Assembly (NCBI RefSeq): GCF_023333595.1
Contig: NZ_JAIQZM010000047.1
Coordinates: forward strand, 1-41,093
Source of the DNA: Argonema galeatum A003/A1
GTDB lineage: Bacteria > Cyanobacteriota > Cyanobacteriia > Cyanobacteriales > Aerosakkonemataceae
DNA: 41,093 nt
Direction of reading: 5' to 3'
In this document: positions 22,155 to 30,395 of the stretch, one piece after another
Layout: each line of letters begins with the position of its first letter
Numbering within the stretch: position 1 is the stretch's first letter
Made by a program: the position numbers and the translations under genes
The notes under the pieces: model-generated
Seen by the model: the letters and a program-made list of their open reading frames with translations, nothing else
The model's database searches: none
Told to the model about the DNA's origin: nothing

Positions 22155-24836
22155 GTGGCAGTAGCAGTAGAAGAATTACTAACACCAGATATTCTTAAAC
22201 CAGCGCGTTACTTGGGCAACGAGCTAGGAGCAGTGCATAAGCCTTGGAATGAGGCAACCGTGCGTTGGGTATTGACATACCCGGAAGTGTACGAAGTCGG
22301 GGCATCTAACCTGGGGCATATAATTCTCTACAACATCTTAAACACCCAGCCGCGACAGTTGTGCGATCGCGCCTATTTACCTGCACCCGACTTAGGAGCT
22401 AAACTGCGATCGACCTTTACTCCCCTTTTTGCCGTCGAGTCGCGTCGCCCCCTTACAGATTTTGATATCTTGGGTTTTAGCCTTAGCTACGAACTCGGAG
22501 CAACCAACATTCTAGAAATGTTGGACTTGGCTGGAATTCCGCTCACCTGGCGCGAAAGGCAATGCAGAGGGGCAGAGGGGCAGAGGGGCAGAGGGGCAGA
22601 GGAAGCAGGAGGAGAACTTCTTAGTTCCCAGTCCCCATACCCGCTGATTTTTGCTGGTGGACAGACAGCAACATCCAACCCCGAACCTTACGCCGACTTT
22701 TTCGACTTCTTTGCTTTGGGAGATGGGGAAGAACTACTGCCTGAAATTGGCTTAGTGCTGGAAGAAGGTAAAGCAGCTGGGTTGAGTCGAGAAGCATTGC
22801 TGCTCGATTTGGCACAAATACCGGGCGTCTATGTTCCCCAGTTCTACGATATGGCCCCCGATGGGTCAATTCATCCCAATCGCCGGGATGTTCCCGATCG
22901 GATTTTGCGACGGGTGGCGACTCCCATGCCTGCCTATTCGATCGGACTGGTTCCATATATTGAGACTGTACACGATCGCCTGACAATTGAAATTAGGCGC
23001 GGCTGTACACGCGGTTGTCGCTTCTGTCAACCAGGAATGCTAACTCGTCCGGCGCGAGATGTAGAACCAGAGCAAGTAGTAAAGGCTATAGAGCAGGGAA
23101 TGAGGGCTACTGGCTACAACGAGTTTTCTCTGTTGTCCCTCAGCTGTTCCGATTATCTAGCTCTACCGGCAGTGGGGATGGAAATTAGAAATCGTCTCAA
23201 AGACGAAAATATTTCCTTGTCCCTACCGAGTCAGCGGGTAGATAGATTTGACGAAAATATTGCCAATATCCTTGGCGGTAACCGGCAGAGTGGACTAACT
23301 TTTGCTCCTGAAGCTGGCACTCAGCGGATGCGGGACATTATTAACAAAGGACTGACCAACGAAGAACTGCTGCGGGGTGTAAAAACTGGTTTTGACCGGG
23401 GATGGGATAAAATAAAGTTATACTTTATGATTGGTTTGCCAGAGGAAACCGATGTCGATGTTTTAGGCATTGTGGAAACAGTCCGCTGGCTACAGCAGCA
23501 ATGTAGGGAAAGAGGTAGGAAAGCGCTTAATTTCACTCTGACGATTTCTAACTTTACGCCCAAACCTCACACGCCGTTTCAGTGGCATTCCGTCTCAACC
23601 GCTGAGTTTGAACGCAAGCAGTCGCTGCTGCGATCGGAATTTCGCGGCATGAGGGGAGTGAAGGTCAACTTCACGGATGTTCGGATTTCGGCAATGGAGG
23701 ATTTTATAGGAAGGGGCGATCGCCGTTTGGCATCTGTACTGCGTCGCGCCTGGGAATTGGGTGCAGGGATGGATGCCTGGTTTGATAGCGCCGATCGCGC
23801 TTTTGCAGCTTGGGGACAAGCTATAGCCCAATCCGACCTAACCTGGAAATATCGCCAGGCGGAAGTGGGGGAGATCGGTGGTGGGGGAGAATCACCGATC
23901 GCCGATCGCCTTGACAAACCTCTGCCTTGGGATCGGATCGATACCGGAATTGATAAAAACTGGCTAAAAGCCGACCTGCAACGAGCCCTAGAAGCGGCAA
24001 CGGTTCCAGATTGCTCGTTTGAGGGCTGTTCCCACTGCGGTGTCTGCGGGGTTGATTTCGGTCACAATGTTGTTGTCGAGCCTCCACCCATCCCAGAATT
24101 TGTGGGACATTTTGTGCCGAAACAAGAACGGGTGCAGCGCTTGCGGGTTTGGTTTGGTAAGCTGGGTAATATGGCTTTAGTGAGCCATTTAGATTTAGCG
24201 CGCTTGTTCGATCGCGCTGTGCGGCGAGCTTCTTTACCCATTGCTTTTACCAATGGATTTCATGCTTCTCCCCGCATTTCCATTGCTAATGCGCTCCCTC
24301 TGGGAGCTACCAGCAGCGGTGAGATTGTAGACTTTGAGTTAACTGAGTATATGGATGTGGCGACTTTCCAAGCAAGGCTAGTCACCCAAATCCCCGGTAA
24401 TATTCCGATCTATCGGGTTGAGGAAGTTGAACTGAAAACTCCCTCGTCCGCTCAGTTGTTGGAGAAAGTTGAGTATTTGATTACGGTGGCTGCTGCTGCC
24501 GATGCTTCGAGCGATCGGTGGAAGAAGTGGATTGAGGCGATTCTAGCCAGTGACGCTATTTTGTGGGAGCAGACGAGCAAATCGGGCAAGAAGCAAATGG
24601 TGAATTTGCGCTCTAGCTTATTTGAATTAGAGTTTCAGGAGGGTAACTCTCCTATCGATCGACCTGGTGTACTTCGCTATGTTGGCAGTTGTCGGAATGA
24701 CGGTAGCCTGCTACGACCCGATGGTGTCATCTATATGTTGGAACAAGTCAATGCTTGTGAATTTCAACTGCTCCACTCTCACCGCTTGAGCCTCATCCTA
24801 CAGGTTCAAACCTGTAGTAACCCGATCGTGGTATGA
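22155..24836 (+). CDS. TIGR03960-type B12-binding radical SAM protein
   Basis: About 893 residues from GTG 22155, which gives the usual VAVEELLTPDILKPARYLGN start; the earlier TTG at 22125 is less likely. The N-terminal part resembles a B12-binding domain (PYPLIFAGGQTATSNPEPYA, FFALGDGEELL). Radical SAM cysteines are C284, C288 and C291 in RRGCTRGCRFCQ. The C-terminal TIGR03936-like domain begins after SFEGCSHCGVCG and reads RVWFGKLGNMALVSHLDLAR. Function is unknown; the family is widespread. An in-frame stretch near residues 137-150 is encoded by five GCAGAGGG-type octamers and gives CRGAEGQRGRGAEEAGG. Confidence 0.9.
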   Translation: MAVAVEELLTPDILKPARYLGNELGAVHKPWNEATVRWVLTYPEVYEVGASNLGHIILYNILNTQPRQLCDRAYLPAPDLGAKLRSTFTPLFAVESRRPLTDFDILGFSLSYELGATNILEMLDLAGIPLTWRERQCRGAEGQRGRGAEEAGGELLSSQSPYPLIFAGGQTATSNPEPYADFFDFFALGDGEELLPEIGLVLEEGKAAGLSREALLLDLAQIPGVYVPQFYDMAPDGSIHPNRRDVPDRILRRVATPMPAYSIGLVPYIETVHDRLTIEIRRGCTRGCRFCQPGMLTRPARDVEPEQVVKAIEQGMRATGYNEFSLLSLSCSDYLALPAVGMEIRNRLKDENISLSLPSQRVDRFDENIANILGGNRQSGLTFAPEAGTQRMRDIINKGLTNEELLRGVKTGFDRGWDKIKLYFMIGLPEETDVDVLGIVETVRWLQQQCRERGRKALNFTLTISNFTPKPHTPFQWHSVSTAEFERKQSLLRSEFRGMRGVKVNFTDVRISAMEDFIGRGDRRLASVLRRAWELGAGMDAWFDSADRAFAAWGQAIAQSDLTWKYRQAEVGEIGGGGESPIADRLDKPLPWDRIDTGIDKNWLKADLQRALEAATVPDCSFEGCSHCGVCGVDFGHNVVVEPPPIPEFVGHFVPKQERVQRLRVWFGKLGNMALVSHLDLARLFDRAVRRASLPIAFTNGFHASPRISIANALPLGATSSGEIVDFELTEYMDVATFQARLVTQIPGNIPIYRVEEVELKTPSSAQLLEKVEYLITVAAAADASSDRWKKWIEAILASDAILWEQTSKSGKKQMVNLRSSLFELEFQEGNSPIDRPGVLRYVGSCRNDGSLLRPDGVIYMLEQVNACEFQLLHSHRLSLILQVQTCSNPIVV
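22564..22603 (+). repeat. 8-bp tandem repeat inside a coding region
   Basis: Five copies of GCAGAGGG/A in a row within the radical SAM gene. The reading frame stays open throughout. The same octamer forms a repeat array at the right window edge. Confidence 0.9.
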
Positions 24837-25658
24837 GATACTCAACAAAAATATGATAAGATCCCATTTAGAGTTAATCAAAAATAGGAGTCAGGGCGAC
24901 TTTAGCGCAGCGGCGCGAGACCCTAGCAATCCCACTTGCGAGCGATCGACTCTACAAACAACATTTGGTCATGCTTGAGTACAGGGGAACATCCCCAACA
25001 GGCAAGTAAAAATTAAAAGGTAGAAACGTAGCGAGAGTTACTCCTTTGTTTCTTTTGCCTTTTTACTTTTGCCCTTTTCAGCGCTTCGGGCAGAGTTTGA
25101 TGCTGCTTCCCCTTAACAAGAGGGGTGTTAGAGGAATAAACTTTTATACTCTGACATATGACTGACCCCCAAATAGAATTTGGGGCTTTGTAAAGAACCA
25201 GAAGCCAACTGGTTTGAGCAAGACCTAGCTCTGATAAGCAGTCAGCACCTGAACGTGGCGATTTAAAACACATCCTCTCTTCTTGATTCCCCGGTCGATC
25301 TAGGTAGCAAAGCGTATTGGACGCGAGTAAAAACTCGACATATTATGATGTGGCGAAACATAACCCAACCGATGCGGTACGTAAGTACATCTGACTTTTG
25401 CTATTCGTTAAAAAGGGAAATTTTAGTGCGTAATCGACCTAGAAGGGCACTACACAGCTTAACGGTTGAAGACTACTTTCAGACTTTTGTAAAGGCGGCA
25501 ATGACCAATTTCTAATTTCAGATTGAAAAAGGGAAGATTGTTAATTCAAGATAAATCTTCCCTTTTTCTTTAATTTGAAATTTGCTAATGATTGATGTAT
25601 CTGTGCTTTAAAGCAGGTCTATATGCTGCTATCTTGTGCTAATTTTTGAGGAATTTGA
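24837..25658. other. Long leader or spacer before rne, 822 bases
   Basis: No gene is convincing; an 86-codon minus-strand frame (25013-25273) has only low-complexity content. Visible elements are a small hairpin GGGGAACATCCCC near 24985, pyrimidine-rich stretches near 25040-25080 and a terminator-like hairpin at 25525. Cyanobacterial rne genes are known to have long regulated 5' leaders, so much of this may be rne leader. Confidence 0.5.
25525..25568 (+). terminator. Strong intrinsic-terminator-like hairpin upstream of rne
   Basis: GAAAAAGGGAAGATT at 25525-25539 pairs perfectly with 25554-25568 around a 14-base loop, and the second arm itself ends in a T-run, followed by more Ts. It sits 91 bases before the rne start, so it either ends an upstream transcript or acts as an attenuator of rne. 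Confidence 0.7.
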
Positions 25659-28046
25659 ATGCCAAAGCAAATAATTATCGCTGAGCAGCATCGCATCGCT
25701 GCTGTATTTTCCGAAGATCAAATTCAAGAATTAGTTGTTGCTACCGGAACCCACCAAGTAGGTGACATTTATCTCGGCATTGTTGAAAACGTACTCCCTG
25801 GTATAGACGCTGCCTTTGTTAACATTGGAGACCCCGATCGCAACGGATTTATCCACGTATCTGACTTGGGGCCACTGCGGTTAAAACGCACTGCTGGGGC
25901 AATTACAGAACTGCTGACACCCCAGCAAAAAGTTCTAGTGCAAGTAATGAAGGAGCCGACGGGAAACAAAGGCCCCAGACTTACTGGCAACATTACGTTA
26001 CCAGGGCGCTATTTGGTGCTGATGCCGTTTGGTCGGGGTGTAAATCTATCGAGGCGCATCAAAAGCGAAAACGAACGCAACCGTCTGAGAGCCTTAGCTA
26101 TTCTGCTAAAACCGGCAGGTATGGGTTTGCTGGTGCGAACAGAGGCTGAAAATCGCCCGGAAGAAGCTATTATTGAAGATTTAGAATCGCTGCAAAAACA
26201 ATGGGAGGCTATTCAACAAGAAGCGATCTCAACGCGAGCGCCTGCACTGCTAAATCGGGATGATGATTTTGTCCAGCGGGTACTGCGAGATATGTATAGC
26301 GAGGATGTGAATCGGATTGTGGTAGATTCGCACACTGGCGTCAAGCGGGTGAAGCAACAATTAATGAGTTGGAGTGTCGGAAAGGCACCGCAAGGGGTTT
26401 TGATTGACCATCACCGCGATCGTCAGCCGGTGATGGAATACTTCCGCGTTAATGCTGCCATTAAAGAAGCTCTCAAGCCTAGAGTCGATCTCCCCTCTGG
26501 AGGCTATGTGATCATTGAGCCAACAGAAGCACTTACGGTTGTTGATGTCAACTCTGGGTCTTTCACTCGATCGGCTACAGCCCGGGAAACCGTTCTCTGG
26601 ACAAACTGCGAAGCCGCTACCGAAATTGCCCGTCAGCTGCGCCTGCGTAATCTTGCCGGTGTAATTATCATTGACTTTATCGATATGGATTCCCGGCGAG
26701 ACCAGTTGCAGGTGCTAGAACACTTTAATAAAGCGCTCAAAGCCGACAAAGCAAGGCCGCAGATTGCACAACTGTCCGAACTTGGCTTAGTGGAACTGAC
26801 CCGCAAACGGCAAGGCCAAAACATTTACGAATTATTCGGTCGTCCTTGCTCCACCTGTGGAGGATTGGGCCATCTAGTGCATTTGCCCAGTGAAACCGCC
26901 GCCCGTGAATTCGCTCCCCTGGGGATAATAGCACCCGCGCCGAAGAGCGATCGCGAATCAACAATACTGCCTCCTGTCGCTGGGTCGTCCTATCGTAGCG
27001 AATCGGCTTCCCAGACTTTAAGCCCGTCCCTGCCAAAGAGCTCGAGCGCATTTCCAACGGTAGAAGACATTCCAGACGGTTCTGGAATGCCTTCCTTAAG
27101 GGGGGATTACCGTTCGTCAGAAAGTCGTCCAGTGCTACCCACACCCTACGGACAAGGGGAAGCTCCACGCGACTCTTTTGAACAAGAAAACTACTGGGAA
27201 ACAGACCCTTACGCAGACGATCTGGCGACCGGCTCGGATCTAGACGTGGATGTTATGAATCATCCCAGCTATCAGGAAAGCGGTGCAGCAAATAATTCTC
27301 GCCGTCGGCGTCGTCGCCGCATTGGTGATGAAAATGAACGCCCAGAAGAAGAGTCTGGCAAGCTGAGTCCTTTCATGCCTTCCACTGCGCCAGCTAGCCA
27401 ACCGGGCATCGATCCAAAATGGATGAGCGAGCCCGAACCGGCGACTTCAAAGCCGTTTTCGTCAACAGGGCCGAAATCCATCCGGCTTGATCCATCGCGG
27501 ATAGAGCGACCTGCTAAGCCAGAAACTTCACCTCCAGAGATAGTTTCTGTAGAAATGACGCCAGAGGAACAGCAAGTTTATGCGTTTATGGGCGTCTCGC
27601 CGATTGTGCGTTTAAATCGGCAGCTTAAAAATCCCAAAGCCGCAACTGTGATCGTCAAGTTGCCGGGACAAGCGGAGGAAGATATTCCTTATGAAACAGC
27701 ACAACCAAGTACAGGCAGAAGTGATGTCGCTCGTACAGAAGTGGACAGAACAGTTCCGAACTTCCCAACTGAGCAAGATTTTGACTATGAAACAGCACAA
27801 CCAAGTACGGACAGAAGTGATGTCGATCGTACAGAGGCGGACAGAACAGTTCCGAGCTTCCCAACTGAGCAAAATTTTGACTCAGACTCGAAGAGAGAAA
27901 ACGAAGACACAGATACCGCTGACTTCCCTGCCGAGCCTAATGATGTAGGCATGACATCCAGCGAATCCGATCGGGCCGATTCTTTAATGGTACGGCGTCG
28001 TCGTCGCCGTCGCTCCTCAGCCACGGACGGTGAGAACAACCAATAA
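25659..28046 (+). CDS. rne: Ribonuclease E/G family endoribonuclease
   Basis: A 795-residue single-strand endoribonuclease for mRNA turnover and rRNA/tRNA maturation. The S1 domain is at about 35-125 (GDIYLGIVENVLPGIDAAFV). The DNase I-like catalytic part has VVDVNSGSFTRS and IDFIDMDSRRDQ, each with a catalytic aspartate. The zinc-link CSTCGG is near 397-402. The tail after 410 is disordered, with an arginine cluster SRRRRRRRIGDEN and the C-terminal RRRRRRRSSATDG. That last motif matches the cyanobacterial PNPase-recruiting nonapeptide. A 32-residue unit (YETAQPSTGRSDV...) is duplicated in the tail. rnhB follows directly. Confidence 0.96.
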   Translation: MPKQIIIAEQHRIAAVFSEDQIQELVVATGTHQVGDIYLGIVENVLPGIDAAFVNIGDPDRNGFIHVSDLGPLRLKRTAGAITELLTPQQKVLVQVMKEPTGNKGPRLTGNITLPGRYLVLMPFGRGVNLSRRIKSENERNRLRALAILLKPAGMGLLVRTEAENRPEEAIIEDLESLQKQWEAIQQEAISTRAPALLNRDDDFVQRVLRDMYSEDVNRIVVDSHTGVKRVKQQLMSWSVGKAPQGVLIDHHRDRQPVMEYFRVNAAIKEALKPRVDLPSGGYVIIEPTEALTVVDVNSGSFTRSATARETVLWTNCEAATEIARQLRLRNLAGVIIIDFIDMDSRRDQLQVLEHFNKALKADKARPQIAQLSELGLVELTRKRQGQNIYELFGRPCSTCGGLGHLVHLPSETAAREFAPLGIIAPAPKSDRESTILPPVAGSSYRSESASQTLSPSLPKSSSAFPTVEDIPDGSGMPSLRGDYRSSESRPVLPTPYGQGEAPRDSFEQENYWETDPYADDLATGSDLDVDVMNHPSYQESGAANNSRRRRRRRIGDENERPEEESGKLSPFMPSTAPASQPGIDPKWMSEPEPATSKPFSSTGPKSIRLDPSRIERPAKPETSPPEIVSVEMTPEEQQVYAFMGVSPIVRLNRQLKNPKAATVIVKLPGQAEEDIPYETAQPSTGRSDVARTEVDRTVPNFPTEQDFDYETAQPSTDRSDVDRTEADRTVPSFPTEQNFDSDSKRENEDTDTADFPAEPNDVGMTSSESDRADSLMVRRRRRRRSSATDGENNQ
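27691..27882 (+). repeat. 96-bp tandem duplication in the rne tail
   Basis: Two copies, period 96 bases, encode 32 residues each starting YETAQPST and ending FPTEQ plus two to three residues. The copies differ at several bases, so the duplication is not brand new. It lengthens the disordered linker without frameshift. Confidence 0.85.
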
Positions 28047-28047
28047 A

Positions 28048-28698
28048 ATGGTCAAAAGTCACTCATTCAAAAGTCACTCATTCAAAAATCTCCCTTGTCC
28101 TCCTTGTCTCCCTTGTCCCCCACTCCCCCCTACGGGAATAGTTGCAGGGGTCGATGAAGTAGGGCGGGGTTGTTTATTCGGCCCGGTAGTTGCGGCTGCG
28201 GTGATCTTACCCGATGCCGCATTAGGCGAACTTGCCGCAGCCGGTATTAAAGATAGCAAACAACTAACTAGCCTTGGGCGACAACGATTTGCCTCTAGAA
28301 TTCGGGCAATGGCGCTAGATTACCAAATCGGAATGGCCTCTGCCCGTGAAATTGACCGGCTCAATATTTTTCAGGCATCCTTGTTGGCAATGAAGAGAGC
28401 TGTAATAAGGCTATCGGTGCAGCCGACTCTTTGCCTAGTTGATGGTAAATGGCCTATTCCAGACCTGCCGATGCCACAACAGTCGATCGTGAAGGGTGAT
28501 GAGCAGTTGGTAGCGATCGCAGCTGCCAGTATTCTGGCTAAGGTGTGGAGAGACGAGCTAATTCTTCGCTTGGCCGCCAAATACCCCGAATATGGTTTAG
28601 ATGCCAATAAAGGTTACGGCACTGCGCGACATATACAGGCTCTACAAGAGCATGGCCCTTCACGCTGGCATCGGCGTTCTTTTCGTCCGTGCCGCTAA
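28048..28698 (+). CDS. rnhB: Ribonuclease HII
   Basis: Cleaves RNA in RNA-DNA hybrids and starts ribonucleotide excision. The catalytic GVDEVGRG motif with the first aspartate follows IVAG; later acidic residues lie in LVDGKWPI and SILAKVWRDE. The last region has YGLDANKGYGT. I place the start at ATG 28048, two bases after the rne stop; GTG 28030 would overlap rne. Either way the N-terminal 28 residues (SHSFKSHSFKNLPCPPC...) come from low-complexity intergenic repeats and are not part of the normal enzyme. A later non-ATG start is possible. It is likely cotranscribed with rne. Confidence 0.92.
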   Translation: MVKSHSFKSHSFKNLPCPPCLPCPPLPPTGIVAGVDEVGRGCLFGPVVAAAVILPDAALGELAAAGIKDSKQLTSLGRQRFASRIRAMALDYQIGMASAREIDRLNIFQASLLAMKRAVIRLSVQPTLCLVDGKWPIPDLPMPQQSIVKGDEQLVAIAAASILAKVWRDELILRLAAKYPEYGLDANKGYGTARHIQALQEHGPSRWHRRSFRPCR

Positions 28699-29279
28699 GC
28701 AAAGTCTGACTGACCTGCTAGATCTGGTGCTTGAGCAGAAGCAGTATTTGCCGTAGCACTCGCCCATTTGCGATAATCCAACAGCAGTTGGTGCATCAAC
28801 CGATGTTTAATCGTTAACAATACACTTTTAAGCAAACCGTTGCCAGTAGCTTCCAGCACTGGCTTGGGGGTTAACCAGAATGGAGGTGGTAGTTCAACTT
28901 GCACTTGTAAATCCGCTTTCCCCTTCAGGTAAGTGACTCCGTTGATTTGGGATGGAAACAGCCGTCCTTTCAGGTCAAGTGCAAACCGTTGGTTAATGTA
29001 TTCCATGCCCAGGATTTGACAAGCCACAGACTTTAAATGGACAATACCGTCGCCTTCTGTCCACACCCGCATATCTACAGTGGGTTGAATCGTCAGCATC
29101 ATAAAGCTGAGGGGGCGCATTTTCAGGCGAAAAAGTTCCTCGCCCAGCTGCTCAATCCGACTTGACTCGACCAGCGCTTGCACGAGACGTTGAGGCTGAC
29201 GCAAATAATGCTTAATCGGAATCGGTTGCTCTGGAACAACAATTTCAACAGATTGGGAAGCGACAAATCGGGTTTGCAT
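28695..29279 (-). CDS. DUF1997 family protein
   Basis: A 194-residue soluble protein of the DUF1997 group found in cyanobacteria and plastids. The pattern QPIPIKHYLRQPQRLVQALV, then ERLGEELFRLKMRPLSFMML-like EEELFRLKM and LQVQVELPPPFWLTPKPVLE, fits the family. The structure is probably a SRPBCC-like helix-grip fold that holds a lipid-like ligand; that is an inference from the domain layout. No enzyme motif is visible. It ends 4 bases into rnhB's end, so the two genes converge with no space for a terminator. Confidence 0.88.
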   Translation of the reverse strand: MQTRFVASQSVEIVVPEQPIPIKHYLRQPQRLVQALVESSRIEQLGEELFRLKMRPLSFMMLTIQPTVDMRVWTEGDGIVHLKSVACQILGMEYINQRFALDLKGRLFPSQINGVTYLKGKADLQVQVELPPPFWLTPKPVLEATGNGLLKSVLLTIKHRLMHQLLLDYRKWASATANTASAQAPDLAGQSDFA

Positions 29280-29367
29280 GGGTAGAAGGAAACAGAAGGT
29301 TGTTTTGTATGATTATTAATTAATTTTCCGTTACAGTTCTTAAAACATCCGCTTGGAAGTCTTAATC

Positions 29368-29415
29368 ATATCATTGCTGTACAGCCACTCATAGTAGGCT
29401 GTATAGCAATGATAT
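29368..29415. terminator. Long hairpin between DUF1997 and pheA
   Basis: ATATCATTGCTGTACAGCC and its complement pair over 19 bases with a single G-T pair and a 10-base loop. It lies in the divergent spacer, upstream of both genes, so it cannot end either transcript normally. A 5' regulatory hairpin of pheA or a MITE are the better explanations; the class terminator is only nominal. Confidence 0.45.
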
Positions 29416-29541
29416 CTGTCTGCGATCGTAACAGGTTTATCTATGGCTTCCGCCTCTACCAAAGGCATCAACACGGTAATGAAAAAGGAACAGTTTACGC
29501 CGTATTGTTGATAAAAATTAACAAACTGAGATCTGAACTTT

Positions 29542-30384
29542 ATGAGTATATCTATTTCACACTTGGGGCCAACTGGCACTTACGCTGAAGCAGCTGCCCT
29601 AGCTTACGCTAATTGGCTGAGTCTGGAAAAAGGCCAGAAATGCTTTTTGTGTCCTTATCCCAGCATTGCCCAAACACTCCAAGCAACGGCTGATGGGCAA
29701 GCTCATCTAGCTGTTGTCCCGGTGGAAAATTCTCTTGAGGGCAGTGTATCTATGACGCTGGATACGCTGTGGCGACTGGATACTCTGCAAATTCAACAAG
29801 CTTTGGTGTTGCCGATTTGCCATGCTATGCTATCATCTGCGGACAATTTAGAAGCAATTCGGACAGTTTATTCCCACCCACAGGCTCTAGCTCAGTGTCA
29901 GGGGTGGCTGGACAAGTTTATGCCTTCGGTTCAACAGGTGTCGATGAATTCAACTACAGAGGCGTTAAAGTATTTGGAAGAGGATGGGACGGCTGGAGCG
30001 ATCGCTTCAGGGCGAGCTGCCGAAATCTACAACTTACCCATTCTTGCCTGCCCAATTAATGATTTTTCGAGTAACTACACGCGGTTTTGGGTGCTAAGTT
30101 TACAACCATCTCCCGGAGGCAGTCACACCTCCCTGGCTTTTAGCGCTCCGGCGAATCTACCAGGGGCGCTTGTCAAACCGCTGCAACTGTTCGCAAAACG
30201 AAATATTAACCTGAGTCGAATTGAGTCGCGTCCAACAAAGCGATCGCTCGGCGAATATCTGTTTTTCATCGATATAGAAGCTGACGCCACTCAACCATTT
30301 GTGAAAGCAGCTTTAGATGAGTTAATAACTTACAGTGAAACTTTGAAAATTTTTGGTAGTTATAGTGTTTTACCTATTGAGTAA
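29542..30384 (+). CDS. pheA: Prephenate dehydratase
   Basis: Converts prephenate to phenylpyruvate in phenylalanine synthesis. It has 280 residues. The first catalytic lobe starts with HLGPTGTYAEAAA, the second has SNYTRFWVL, including the TRF motif with the catalytic threonine. The C-terminal ACT domain at about 190-275 has NLSRIESRPTK, the phenylalanine-binding ESRP site for feedback inhibition. It is monofunctional: no chorismate mutase domain is fused. The 262-base upstream spacer carries a long hairpin. Confidence 0.95.
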   Translation: MSISISHLGPTGTYAEAAALAYANWLSLEKGQKCFLCPYPSIAQTLQATADGQAHLAVVPVENSLEGSVSMTLDTLWRLDTLQIQQALVLPICHAMLSSADNLEAIRTVYSHPQALAQCQGWLDKFMPSVQQVSMNSTTEALKYLEEDGTAGAIASGRAAEIYNLPILACPINDFSSNYTRFWVLSLQPSPGGSHTSLAFSAPANLPGALVKPLQLFAKRNINLSRIESRPTKRSLGEYLFFIDIEADATQPFVKAALDELITYSETLKIFGSYSVLPIE

Positions 30385-30395
30385 ACATCTAAATT

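Noticed and set aside
24980..25010. Hairpin with GGGGAACATCCCC, considered as a Yfr2-type small RNA
   Set aside because: The conserved GGAAACA loop of that family is not matched exactly, and no flanking conserved part was seen.
25013..25273. 86-codon minus-strand frame in the rne leader
   Set aside because: Low-complexity Lys/Arg/Gln-rich end and no family resemblance; the rne leader explanation is simpler.
27612..27872. Antisense frames over the rne duplication
   Set aside because: They only mirror the 96-base tandem repeat in rne.
29340..29579. 79-codon minus-strand frame between DUF1997 and pheA
   Set aside because: It overlaps the pheA start and runs through the long hairpin; no protein features.
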